Positions 35,440 to 46,290 of a stretch of DNA of 64,000 nucleotides are shown here, one piece after another. A program made the position numbers and the translations under genes. Source of the stretch: Cranoglanis bouderius (lineage: Eukaryota > Chordata > Actinopteri > Siluriformes > Cranoglanididae); contig CM042540.1 of NCBI GenBank assembly GCA_023630585.1, forward strand, positions 12,723,074 to 12,787,073, read 5' to 3'. The notes beneath the pieces were generated by a model. The model did no database searches. It had not been told where the DNA came from and saw nothing but the letters and a program-made list of their open reading frames with translations. The first letter of the stretch is position 1, and every line of letters starts with the position of its first letter.

Positions 35440-35830
35440 AGAGCTTGGCACCCCAGCCTGTACTGGCCCTTTAAAATGGTAGCCTGTATTCAAAGCAGGC
35501 CGATTTTTCTCGCCTCCCAGATAAGAGGTTTGAAAAACAGGGACCCAATTCACATTATCTGCTTCCCTTATTGTCTATATTAACCTTCCCCATGGTAACT
35601 TGTTCCCTGTAATGCTACACTTGTCTAGCCGCAACACATCAGCACGGCAAGCCAATTGTGTCATGCAAATGAATCCGGGCCCCATTGTAAAGCTTGCAAG
35701 AGAGCAGCGGTTTATCAGGAACATGTCTGCCTGAGCAGGCTGGGATTGTGTCTCCACACTGGCGGGTTGGGAAAGAGAGAGAGAAAGAGGAGGGGGCTTT
35801 ATTTACAGCTTAATGGTCATCAGTAGAGCC
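35440..35830. promoter_or_regulatory. Candidate conserved non-coding element with octamer
   Basis: Repeat-free block with a perfect octamer ATGCAAAT (35,663-35,670) beside GAATCCGGGCCCC, a CCAATTGTGTCATG word and CCCTGTAATG. The minus frame of 60 codons is not protein-like. Octamer sites bind POU/Oct factors; function here is inference. Confidence 0.35.
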
Positions 35831-37202
35831 GAACAAAACACACACATACAAAATACACTTGCACAAGGGAGGACATTCCTACTGTCATAGGTCAGTTAGA
35901 AAATTGTCCATTGTTTTGTTTAGCTCTTTCCATTTTTGTCACAATGTGAGAGTGTAAATAAAGTATATCAGCTGAACACATTTCAGAAAAGGCTCTAATC
36001 CGCCAGCGAGAGATTGTGTGCAGTAGGTTGAGTTAACTGGCGAAAACCCAAAGAAAATGGCCTTTTTTAAGATGTCGTCATGTGCAAAAGTAAAAAGGTT
36101 CCCTGCGCCTTCAAAACTACACAGTCAGAGGACACATCATACTAATATTAATGCACGTGTTATTCCCATGAACTAGAAGCCCTGTGTGATACAGACAGTG
36201 GGGGCAGTATTGTGCCTGTAATAATTCTCTTAGATTCTTCCTCTGGGATATGCAGATAACAGCACACCATCATAGCTCACTCAACCACCCAACCAAACAG
36301 AAATATGCATAATAAGGCTTGTAAGGTTTTCTTTGCGCACCAGAGTCTATCCTGGAGAAGAGCATAAGAAGGCTGTATGCAGAAAATGGCCATTGTGTCA
36401 CCTCTTCTGAAAAGACTCTGAAGTCCCTGGAAGGTAAACTGGTGAGAATTTTTTATGGTTTGCATAAATCGCTCAAAGCGTCCATGTCTGCGGTCCCTCC
36501 CGCACTCGCCTTCCACCATGGCCTCCCCTCCTTCCTTCACTCATTTCAGTCCTCCTCCCCTTTTTATTCCTCATCCGTTTTTTAATTTATGCTCAGCATA
36601 CTAAGCACTCAATACTGGCAATGTCTGCAGTGGCTGAGATAGCTGTTAATGAGAAGAGCTCCCCCTTTATCTTCTTTATTCTGCCACTATTATCTGCATG
36701 CAGTCTATAAGCGCGCAGTTACCTTACCAGCCGATAACACCCAAAAGGCAACCAGCGCTGATGAGCTTTCTATACAGTGGAGTCCACACAATACCTCTAT
36801 CGGGGGAGCAGACCTCAGGAAAAAAAGGGATGGGGAGAGCAAAAGGGGGTGTGAGAAAAAAAGATGGGAAAAAAAACTCCAGAGCACCCAAGTGACAGGC
36901 AAGCAGAGACAGTCTGCTCTGAATACGTGGCGAATTTACAGCCGAGGCCCCCTCGAAACATGACTTCTTGCACGCCTGATTCTGTCCCAGCTGCTGCAGT
37001 TTCTTATCTCGCTGCTTCCTCTTCTGCCTCATAGATAACAGTAATTCTTCTCCATGCTGCATTTTCGAACCCCTTCCCAGACTCCAGCTCTCCCCACCAC
37101 CACCTAACTGCCTTCCTCAATCCCCTCACCATCAGCTTCACCACAACCACAACCAGCAAGTAAACCTCATCACCATTCCTAACCCCAAGCCTATATTCCT
37201 AT

Positions 37203-37204
<2 letters not shown>
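35831..37204. other. Intergenic DNA with GC-richer patches
   Basis: No gene recognised. Frames of up to 112 codons on both strands overlap at 36,640-37,060 and have no domain; they follow local purine/pyrimidine bias. A short AT-rich segment separates patches around 36,300-36,550 and 36,700-37,060. Confidence 0.4.

Positions 37205-37288
<84 letters not shown>
37205..37288. repeat. (CA)n microsatellite
   Basis: Pure CA tract of 84 bp. Confidence 0.98.
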
Positions 37289-37290
<2 letters not shown>

Positions 37291-37892
37291 TGCATGCCTG
37301 CATGCACACAGACACACCACACCAAGAGAGAAATCTGAGGGAAAAGATGCAGCAAATGTCTTTCTGCTCGGTCTAGATAAAGGGTTAAACACTACAGTCA
37401 CTCGGCCTCTTTGTGAGATGAGGGAACGAGAAAAAGAAAGGAGGCAAGGCGAAAAAGAAGGTGGGGGAGGAATTAAGTATTCAAGTAGAGATTTTTTTAT
37501 CAGTTGTATAGCGTATAAAACAGTCATTTTTGCCTTCTTTCACTTAGTTTTTCTTATTCTGAATGTGGCTGCAGCCCAGAGTGTTGAAGCCAGATAAAAG
37601 AATTAGTGGTTGCACAGAGGGACCGGGGCGCTAAGTACAGCTACGAATTAGAATGTCTATCTCTGTCGCTCTCGGCTCATCCTCTCTAGCCAGCCAGCCT
37701 TCGAGCTCGTAAACAATTTAATCTTTTCACTACAGTTTGGGGGGAGAAAAGGGAGAAAGGGAGAAACTAGACGTGGACATTACTTCTCCTCTTGCCGTCT
37801 CCTCTCAGTGGCTTCTCCTTTAAACAAGAAAACTGACGCAAACATTTGTAAGGTGCTTGAAGATTGAATCTGCTTTCTTTTTCCTCTCGGCC

Positions 37893-37893
<1 letters not shown>
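37289..37893. promoter_or_regulatory. Candidate conserved non-coding block
   Basis: Mixed-composition, repeat-free sequence between two microsatellites, with AAGAATTAGTGG (37,598-37,609), ACGAATTAGAATG (37,643-37,655), GTAAACAATTTAATC (37,709-37,723) and CpG-containing CTCTGTCGCTCTCGG. Regulatory role is inference. Confidence 0.25.

Positions 37894-37943
<50 letters not shown>
37894..37943. repeat. (TC)n microsatellite
   Basis: Pure TC tract of 50 bp, followed by CTTCCCTCTC. Confidence 0.97.
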
Positions 37944-37945
<2 letters not shown>

Positions 37946-39190
37946 TCCCTCTCTCTCTCGCTTTTTTACAGCACTCTTTTTCTCCCAGTGTCTTGAAATT
38001 GAAGATGTAGTGCTACTTCAGCTCTGGGGCCTATTTTGAAGATGTAATGTAATTCATAGCCTGCCATACACCAGGAGTCGCACATAGGCGAGCTGTTCAG
38101 TGGGTCCCTCAGGGCTGGCCTCAATGCAATGAGAACACAGGCTCCCATATACAACATCTTTTCCCATAATAACCATCTCCAAAATACCTCTGATTTCTGC
38201 TATGATCACTAGGTCTGTCCATTCACTGTGATGTCATGCAGCTCATGCAATCCTTGAAAAACTTATAGGCCAAATGACAGAAAGTGACACTTTTTGTTCT
38301 AATGCATCTCAAAGGCACTGAAAGGAGCAGGGCAGCTTTTGGTGGCTAGATGGATGTTTGTCAGACTCGTTGTTAGTAAACTTAGAACTGCTCCTGAGGG
38401 TACGCTATGATGTGGGATTTATTTCTTTAAGAGCTAACCTTGGGACTTATCAATGTCACTGCGGTGACAGACCTTCAAGCAAGTTGTATTGCTATAGCAA
38501 CACATCCTCCAAAGGTAACCGGCTTCGGGCAGTTGCAGGTTCAGCTCAGGTAAGCAGTGAAATAGTGGCTCAAAACAGTCAAAGCAACAGCAACACAATG
38601 AAGATAAAGCTTTAAGCACCTTTTTTTCAGTTGTAAATAAGGAGTCAACACAAATATTAAAGTTTAGAACATATTAATCTTTTCTCGTGGTCTTACACTT
38701 TCACATTCACAGCTATTCAAAATTCTTGCCATTTCATTGAATGAAATCCAATGACATTGCCCTTGCTTGTTCAAATGTGTACAGATTTTCCTAAGATCAA
38801 GTGCTCAATAAATGTCTTTTGTGTAATGCTTGAGTACAACACTCAAGATTTAACTCCTGAATAATTCAACTAATAAACTGAAAAGATGTTCATTTAAATC
38901 AGTGATACAGATACAACCATAATAAATAAATCTGTTCTGTGTATTCCAATGAACATGGCACCGTGAGTTCAAGGAATTTTCTAGCATATGCATATGCTAA
39001 TAGATTAATATCTGTTTTCAGCATCCGTAATTTATGGGCAATCCCTATGGACAAATGTGTTGATATTCCTTCAATAGAAAAATAATGCAAAACCAAATAG
39101 CTGGAAAGTGACTGGAAATTACAAGTACAACTCACAATATAAGTTTTAAGATGAGACAGTTATGGCGGAATGTCCCACCAAAACTCTACA
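37944..39190. other. Intergenic DNA
   Basis: No gene recognised. The part from 38,640 to 39,180 is AT-rich; the part before it is more balanced and repeat-free. Confidence 0.45.
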
Positions 39191-39477
39191 CTATATGCCA
39201 AAAATATGTGTACACCTGACCATCACACCCATGTGTGGGTCTTCCCCAAACTGTTGCCACAAATTTAGAAGCACAATTTTCTACAATGTATTTGTAGGCT
39301 GTAGAATTAAGATTTCCCTTCACCTGAACTAAATGACCCAAACCTGTTCCAGCATGACAATGCCCCTGTGCACAAAGTGACATGGTTTGCCAAGGTTGAT
39401 ATAGAAGAACTCAAGTGGCCCAAGCCCTGATCTCAACCCCACTGAACACCTTTGGGATGAACTGTATGAGCGGAAGC
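39191..39477 (+). mobile_element. Tc1-like deletion derivative, left part
   Basis: CTATATGCCAAAAATATGTG at 39,191 and CACCTGACCATCACACCCAT are the terminal repeat of a widespread fish Tc1-like family (relatives: TATATGGCCAAAAGTATGTGG). After a spacer the plus strand jumps to the second half of the transposase: CCTGTTCCAGCATGACAATG (the F.HDNAP block with the second catalytic Asp, 39,340-39,359) and CTCAACCCCACTGAACACCT (the DLNP.EHL block with the Glu, 39,433-39,452), with stops and shifts between. The first half of the gene is missing. It ends abruptly at about 39,477, where another Tc1 family begins. Confidence 0.8.
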
Positions 39478-40185
39478 CACTATTCTCCAAAAAGAATACT
39501 GCTGCCCATCTGAGGTTTGCTCAAGACCATGTGGATAAACCCAGAAGCCTATTGGAAGAATGTTCTGTGGACAGGTGAATCCAAAATAAAACTTTTTGGT
39601 TTGAATGAAAAGCGAAAACCAAACATTGCATTCCAACATAAGAACCTCATCCCAACCATGACGCATGTGGGTGGCAGTATCATGGTTTGGGGCTGGTCCA
39701 GGACAGCTTGCCATTATTGATGGGCCTATGAATTTTCGACTGTTCCAGAAAATTCTAGAGGAGAATGTCAGGGTGTCTGTCCATAAACTGAAGCTTAACC
39801 ATAATTGGGTCATGTAGCAAGACAATGACCCTAAGCACACAGGTAACTGTACAAAGAAATGGTTAAGGCAGAAGAAATTTTACATTTTGGAATGACCATT
39901 TGGTAAAAATCCAAACTTTAACCCAACAGAAATGTTGTGGAAGGACCTAAAAAGAGCAGTTCATGCAAGAAAGCCCACCAACATCACTGAGTCTTGTAAG
40001 GAGGAATGGGCCAAAATTCCTCCAATCCGTTGTGCAGGATTGATCGTCAGTTATCGGAAATGCTTGCTTGAAGTTATTGATGCTCAAGGGAGTCACACCA
40101 GTTACTGAAAGCAAAGGTTCACATACTTCTTCTGACAAGATATTTAATGTTGGATAATTTTGCTCAATAAATAAATGTAAAAACT
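39478..40185 (+). pseudogene. Tc1-like transposase pseudogene, second half (different family)
   Basis: The plus strand carries the C-terminal two thirds of a Tc1 transposase from a different family to the piece on its left. Blocks in order: KNTAAHLRFAQDHVDKPRS, then after a shift VLWTGESKIKLFGLNEKRK (39,560-39,620), NLIPTMTHVGGSIMVWG, QDNDPKHT (39,820-39,843; a stop replaces the preceding Gln), FNPTEMLWKDLKRAVHARKP (from about 39,919) and CAGLIVSYRKCLLEVIDAQ, ending at the TGA at 40,106-40,108. The first catalytic Asp is Gly (TGES instead of TDE(A/S)); the second Asp and the Glu are kept. Several frameshifts and stops break the gene. Downstream the family's 3' flank (GGTTCACATACTT.., AATAAATAAATG) runs to about 40,185, but no terminal inverted repeat pair survives. 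Confidence 0.82.
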
Positions 40186-42315
40186 ACAAGGGACAAACTA
40201 CACAGGACAAAGACCATGTTCGCTAACATGAACATGTGCCATTGTAATGCATTTACAGCATCATTAGTAACTGTCTGGTCACAGGTCAGGGTCACAGTGG
40301 TTAAAATTAGGCTGCTAGTTTGTTTATATTTTGGGAAACAAAACCACCTCAATTGATTAGAAATATCAGGGGTACAAACAAAAATAATAATGCATGAGTG
40401 GATTACCAAAAAAAAAAAAAAAAAACAGTCCCACATACATCTCTATTTGAGACCAATTATGAAATCAAGTTAACACTTCAGGTTAAAACCCAAATGCAGA
40501 TACAGATTTTTGGAGCATTAAACAGATACAAATACAAATAGTGTTATCATGTTACAATAAAGTTAGCTACAATAATAGCAATGAACAATAATGTTTATTG
40601 ACTTCTCCATTCTCTTACCCTTAGACTTTCATTATAAAAGGGTTTCAAGTACATATATAGATGCAGAAGAAAGAAATTAAGTTGGAAAGCACTGGCTTAT
40701 TCCTAATAAGTGAATATGATTGCCTTTCCTTAATACAACAATGTGTTACACAAATATTTATAACATGTTATCTGCAATCAATTCCAGGAAGGTTCCATTC
40801 CCTCTTAGAGACTCATTTGCACAGGAAGCAACCCTGGAGAAAGGACAACAGGTAGTGTATGGTGTGTCTACAACCATAATAAACCAGCATTAGCTGTGAA
40901 TGACAACAATGAAGTGCCCACAGACACATGAACATCACCAAGAGAAACAAGGCTGCATGAGCAAAATGTGGTCTGATTTAGTCAAGACACAGGAGTTTGG
41001 ATGTTCCCAGCAGAAAGCCAGACTGGGGGCATTAGGGGCAAAGAGGCAAGACAGGGTGGAAGAAAGAGGGGCAGTGTATCCCTGAAGTGGGCAGTCAGGG
41101 CTACCTGCCTTCCCTTAGGTCCCTTCTGTAATACTGTCCCACTTCATGCCACAAGTACACTGCCACCTCCTGTCCACTCCTTAGATGGCAGGAACTCAGA
41201 TGTCATTTACTTTTTCCCCTATCTTTTTCACCCTCCCTCTCTGTACTGCTTCAGAGTTGTTAGTGGAGGGTGCAGACATATTCAGGTCACTGATGGAAGG
41301 CGCAGAAAATGTGATTTCAGCACCCCTGCTGGCTGGACATGTAGTGGGTGAGAGAGCTGCAAAGAGGATCAGAGGCTGCTGGGGAAATGAGGAGAAGGGA
41401 ACAGCACATGAAAAGCCCATAATGCATTATAATGCAGGACTGGGTTGACATACAGATTTGAATTTCCATATAGAGAGGAGGCCCTTCATGTATTTTCATC
41501 TGATAGCATCTTGCTGTACACCAGCCAACCACTGGAGTCATTATGTCCACACCAGGCAGATCATCCTGGTAGGTGCTGGTACCTGATATTACTCTGAAGG
41601 GTCTAAGCCATACAAGGGGTCACAGAGCACAAGCAAAATGAGACCAAAGAAGAGCAAGCCATTCCCTCTTCCATGACCAGGTAGTGTTGAGGGTAAGAGG
41701 TTAAACATGGCGGCAGAGTGGTGGCTCATCACTGGAATAATGAAGTCAGCTAACCACGCTGACTCACCTGAGGACAGGTCCCGTTAAACCTTCACAGATC
41801 CCATCTCTAGGGTCAGTCCTTTCCACCTAATCTAACCCACTGCTGATGAAAGCACAATTTGAGGACAGGTGGGGAAATGGGGGTGGGAGGGTGGGGGGGG
41901 GGGGGTGCATTGCCAGAGTGGATAAGACTCAATTTGAAAAGCCTGTAGTGGGAAATGACTACTTTTGGCCTCCATCATGTCATACAGCAAGGGCACTTTA
42001 CTGTGCTGTTTGCTGGGGGGATGCAATTTTACAGCCCTTTCTGCAGCGGGATTTACTGGATGTGCAGTTAATAGTTTATATAGTTGACTGCAAGCAGCAG
42101 GGATTAAAGATGGAGTGTTGTTTGGAGCAGGATCTTGGGGAATATATTCATCCACAGCTGTGCTTGGGTCACCTGTTGTAATGCCTGGCCTACTGACCTT
42201 GGGTTGGGCCAATATTGGGGCTCCACAGCCTAATGGCCACCAAAAAGGGCTTGGATGTCTCTGCCTCCAATTCTATAAGTGTATTTTCAATGGGATAGGT
42301 GCCATTGAAACAGTA

Positions 42316-42318
<3 letters not shown>
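40186..42318. other. Intergenic DNA, right part GC-richer and unclassified
   Basis: A poly-A tract lies at 40,408-40,425. From about 40,780 the sequence is more balanced, with overlapping frames of 61-126 codons on both strands that have no recognisable domain. It could be old retroelement sequence, but no primer-binding site, polypurine tract, long terminal repeat or reverse transcriptase motif was found. A G-run tract lies at 41,879-41,905. Confidence 0.35.
41879..41905 (+). repeat. G-run tract, possible G-quadruplex
   Basis: Runs of 5, 3, 3 and 13 G separated by single T or A. Confidence 0.6.

Positions 42319-42389
<71 letters not shown>
42319..42389. repeat. (AT)n microsatellite
   Basis: Pure AT dinucleotides for about 70 bp. 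Confidence 0.97.
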
Positions 42390-42392
<3 letters not shown>

Positions 42393-43239
42393 AGCTCTCT
42401 TTTGAGCTAGCTATTTACACCACTTTTCACTCTTTGCTTCACATTCTTGTTGCTCCCCTAACATCTAGAGACACCGTGGCTTTGATCCTATTGGCTCCTG
42501 AGTGTTGTTTGCGATACACAAACACAGTACCACAGAGCAATACCAAACAGTTCTACAGTGATACCTCTGTGTCATTTACTCTGGCACTGGAGGGCAGACT
42601 CACGGCTAGGCTGAAAATTAAACAGAGCCTCCCTCCCCACCTGTGGCCTGCCTATGTGTGAGGTTTAGTGTGGTGATTCTGTGGGCCCATGTTTGTGAAC
42701 AGGCCCCTAACACCAAATTGCCATGCCTTGAACACAGCCCCCACCAGCTGGACCAAACACTGGCCAGCTCTGACAGATTTACACACCTGCCTATGGGGCC
42801 CATGACTGCCCCAGTGGCCCAGGGCTCAAAAGCATTCTGCCACTAACAGACAGAGGATGGGGACTACTATGTTGCCCATGAAAGTCTTCCCAGCCTCTCA
42901 TCAGCAGGCCTGCACAGTGCTTGCTTATAGTGAGAACCTGTTATATGTAAACACTTTTGTGAGGAGGGTTGACAGTAGCTAGACAGACACACTTCACACT
43001 ACAGTCCTATACAGTTCATCGGAGACATGCTTGCAGATGCTTATCCTGGAGGGTAACTGAGATGCTTATTCAAAGGTAGCTAACACCACCTGAAAATGTA
43101 GGCCTGGTTTCCAAAAAAAAGTATTGTAGCTTGAAATGAAAAAGCAAGCATTCCACTAAATGTCTCTTCTTAAGATCAAAGGTTTTTTTCTAACAATAAA
43201 GTGGATGATTTGTGACGTTTTAACAATATACATTGTCAG
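42390..43239. other. Intergenic DNA
   Basis: No gene recognised. The 42,430-42,850 part is GC-richer; a plus frame of 75 codons and overlapping frames on the other strand carry no domain. Confidence 0.4.
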
Positions 43240-43625
43240 TGCAGCATACAGAGATCTAGATGTAGATTTAGATTGCCAATAAGCAAACCAGAGGTGACAA
43301 TGACAGTGAAAAACTCCCTGAGATGAGGAAGAAACCTTGAGAGGAACCAGTACTCAAAAGGGAACCTCTTCATGCTTTTCTGTGTGATAACAGATAGTGG
43401 GATTATAAATCATTACAGTATACAGGTGTAGAAGAGTGAAGACAATCCGTACTGTGTTCGGTATAAACAGATTCCTGGGATGAGCACAGGACTGGTTTTA
43501 TGATTACAGCAGCAGTTCTTAAAAGGTAAAAATCTATAGTATCAAGGTGAAAGTATCCAATGAAGCAAGAGCGAGGCTTGAGCATAAGCAGTTTTTGGTA
43601 CTTACAAATCTTTAGGTTAGTTCAA
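43240..43625 (+). repeat. Unclassified interspersed repeat, copy 2 (uninterrupted)
   Basis: Matches both halves of the repeat at 11,341-12,040 in the same order: GTAGATTTAGATTGCC, AAACTCCCTGAGATGAGGAA, GAGAGGAACCAG, AAAAGGGAACCTC, ATAAATCATTACAGTATACA (43,404-43,423), then directly GGGATGAGCACAGGA, TCTATAGTATCAAGGTGAAA and CTTACAAATCTTTAGG. No SINE is present, so this copy shows the empty-site arrangement. There is no coding sequence. Confidence 0.65.
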
Positions 43626-43658
43626 AGACCCAAAGATTCAGTCCTATGACTTACGCTA

Positions 43659-43892
43659 ATTGGCCACTTTATTATGGACACCTTGTGGCTACACTCATTG
43701 GCTATTTTATCAGTTCATTTTGTAAGGCAACAATTACATGACACATCTGTTCTTGTGCACAAGTGTCAGCCCCTCCTCTCCCCTCCTCCTCTACTATCAG
43801 TACACCAATACTACCATAGGACCACCTCTGAACAAATATTTGTGATTAGGTACACCAACAAGGTCATGTGCCTAATAAATTGGCCACAATGT
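43659..43892. mobile_element. Short inverted-repeat element, Tc1/mariner-type ends (probable MITE)
   Basis: TTGGCCACTTTATTATGGAC (43,661-43,680) and the inverted GTGCCTAATAAATTGGCCAC (43,869-43,888) form imperfect terminal repeats. The words GGCCACTTTATTAGG and TAATAAAGTGGCC are the ends of a common fish Tc1-like family. About 230 bp long with no coding. TA duplication cannot be confirmed. Confidence 0.5.
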
Positions 43893-43905
43893 GCAGGTGT
43901 CTAAC

Positions 43906-44829
43906 AGCACATCTCTGTTCAGGCCACATATTTCAGATTAAATCTATTCCTTATGATTACAAGAGTCTTAAAATGCTGCACAGCGATGACTAAAGCACTG
44001 TGCATTTGAAGCATGATGCAAAGTATTGATCAAAGAACAATAAAATGCAATGTTTGATGAGAAATTGGTCAATAATCATGGCGAGTCCGTTGAAGGTGAC
44101 CCATATTTTCTTTTTCGTTTACAGATGGCCTATTGAAAAAGAAATATGGCTAAGAGAGCATGTGGGGCCTGTGAAGGGCGCAGGTTCCTTAAAGGGCCAG
44201 TGGAGCGAGGATGAGCCAAACTGACCAGGAGGAGGAGTGTGACGGGGAAGGCTGAACAGCTAAACCACTCACACAAAATGCACAGCCAAAATAGAGTCAT
44301 AAGCAAGCATCAGGTCAGAAACAAGAAATCTATAGGTTTTATAGATAGCAGTGACAAAATGGAAAAATGTTTTATAGAAGGCGTTTTAAAGACTGCAACA
44401 GGTGTTTAAAATCATGTTGACGGCTAATGCTGAGAGCAGCCACAGACAGAAGCAAAAAGGCTTCCAAACAGATATTTACTAAAAAGAACAGATTCAGGTT
44501 TTGGAAAGACATAATTTAGAGATTTAGAGTGGCTAAAAACTACTCCAATTCATGCAATTCTAACCAAGCCGACCTTTTAAAGGAGAAAACAAGGCATGAA
44601 AAGGAGGGTAAAAAATTGACCCACTTAAATACTGTCAACAAAAACTAGTTTCAGTGCCTTTGTTTGTTCTGTTTTCCCTGAAACTGTGTCTCACTTTTGT
44701 TAAGAGTGAAAGAAAACGTGAGGGAGAAATGATTGTTGTGTGATGTTTACGGTGGCCGAATGGGGAACAAATTATGCTGTCAGGGACACATCCAGCCTGA
44801 ACTAGAAGCAGACAATTTAAAATTTTCAC
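43906..44829. other. Intergenic DNA
   Basis: No gene recognised. ATATTTTCTTTTTCGTTTACAG followed by ATGGCCTATTG (about 44,103-44,137) looks like a splice acceptor, but no donor or coding frame supports an exon. Confidence 0.4.
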
Positions 44830-45020
44830 TGTTCAACACCTTTAATGACTCATAATGCAAGAGGTGTGGCCGTTCCTATTAAATGTGTGGCCGAATCAAT
44901 AAGAGGGATAATTGGAGTTGTTAGAGCATATTATAACACGGCTATTATGTGGCAATACAATGTTGTTCTGTAAACTGTTATTACAGGGGAAGAAGCTCTT
45001 TGCGTAGGGAGGCAGTAGGG
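44830..45020. promoter_or_regulatory. Candidate conserved non-coding block
   Basis: Repeat-free, with CCTTTAATGACTCATAATGC (44,839-44,858; contains an AP-1-like TGACTCA), GTGTGGCCG repeated (44,863 and 44,885) and GGATAATTGGAG (44,907-44,918). Regulatory role is inference. Confidence 0.25.
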
Positions 45021-46139
45021 GGAGTGCTTCTGAATGGGGGTTATATGCAATAGTTGCCACTATCTGCTGTAATCATCCCTCCCTTTATTGACAGGGACCA
45101 CACTCTCGTCTCTCTCGCTTTTGTGTACGCTGCAATTTCCTGCACTGCACAGCTCCATTTTTTAAACACAGATTGTGCATTTCTGTTGCCATGATTGTTT
45201 ACAGATATGAAGTTGGAAGATGTACTTGTTAACCTCCCTTTCATTTACTTTTTTTATTTTTTGGGGCAATTTCACTCAACCTTATCGTTCAGGTTATTGA
45301 TTGACATGCTGTATAAACTTGAGTGAATTCTGGATGTAAGAAAGCACACTGAAATGATCCTCTCATGCTTCTATAGGTGAATTATACTCCATGACAGAAA
45401 AAAAAAAAAAAATTCTAGTTCAGTGCACCAAACTGGCCTTAATGTACAGCAGTGCGGCACGTCAAATAGATAAATGCAGGCTGCTGACTTTGATGGTGAC
45501 AAGTGATGTGAGGAGGTTGTAGTGATACACATGTGGCATCTCATAATGAAGAGACCAGGTGACACTCCCCAAAATGGATTCTGATATATACTGCTGAGCA
45601 CAGGCTACTGGGGGGGTGGGGTGGGGGTCATAATGGTTAAGAATTTATGTATCTATTCATTTATCAGTGTACAGTGTACATGTGTTCAAATCCAAAAGCC
45701 ACTTCTGTCTATGAACAGAAAGATCATGCAGCTATCATTTCAGATATAGGCTTTAACATCAGTCCACACCTAGTTTCGTTAAGAAGCATAACTTACCAAA
45801 TTATATTTCTGCAATTTCTGCAGATTTAAAATGCTTGCATAACTGTACTTCATTATTATACATATGATTATACTTAGTATCATTTTGGCCTATTTATACT
45901 ATTGAGTATTATTAAAATTGAATACTTGTACTCATACTTAATTATATTTCCAAGAAAAAATGCCTCTTTTTCTCTCGTCTAGCCAATGAGTGTATACTAT
46001 ATATCAATTTAGATCTGTTTTAGCATCCAATCAAGTTCATCAATGTACTTTAATAACTATCAAGAATCATGTCAATTCATCACTGCTTTGACCTTCTCAT
46101 GCTACAGAATGTGGCTAGTGATAGTGCTATCTGTGTACA
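45021..46139. other. Intergenic DNA
   Basis: No gene recognised. Contains a poly-A tract (45,400-45,413) and a G-run tract (45,610-45,627). The right half is AT-rich. Confidence 0.45.
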
Positions 46140-46290
46140 TTTGAATAAGCCACCGGACTGCAGTGTCGACCTTGAGGATGAGCACCCCAGGCCCTACCTC
46201 AGTAAATTGTTTCAGTATGCTGTGAAGTCAGCAAAGATTCGTATAAAATAGGTTTCTCCATCTAGTTTGAAAACGCATGTTGAGGTAAGT
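46140..46290 (+). pseudogene. Possible hAT-like transposase exon remnant (BED zinc-finger region)
   Basis: One frame reads HLNKPPDCSVDLEDEHPRPY, LSKLFQYAVKSAKIRIK, a stop, then VSPSSLKTHVE followed at once by GTAAGT (46,285-46,290), a perfect splice donor. The pattern RP(H/Y)L..(Y/L)F ... (S/P)SLK.H is that of the start of BED-finger proteins of fish hAT transposons, where a CxxC pair lies between. Here the cysteine-bearing middle is deleted and a stop intervenes, so it is not functional. The match is from memory of the family and short. An exon of a domesticated host gene is a less likely alternative. Confidence 0.4.

Noticed and set aside
39433..39840. 135-codon minus-strand frame
   Set aside because: It is the antisense shadow of the Tc1 transposase pseudogene read on the plus strand.
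40780..42850. Possible endogenous retrovirus or LTR retrotransposon
   Set aside because: The region is GC-richer and unclassified, but no paired long terminal repeats, primer-binding site, polypurine tract or reverse transcriptase/protease motif was found.
44103..44140. Splice-acceptor-like TTTCTTTTTCGTTTACAG before ATGGCC
   Set aside because: The frame that follows closes quickly, with no donor site or protein similarity that I can see.
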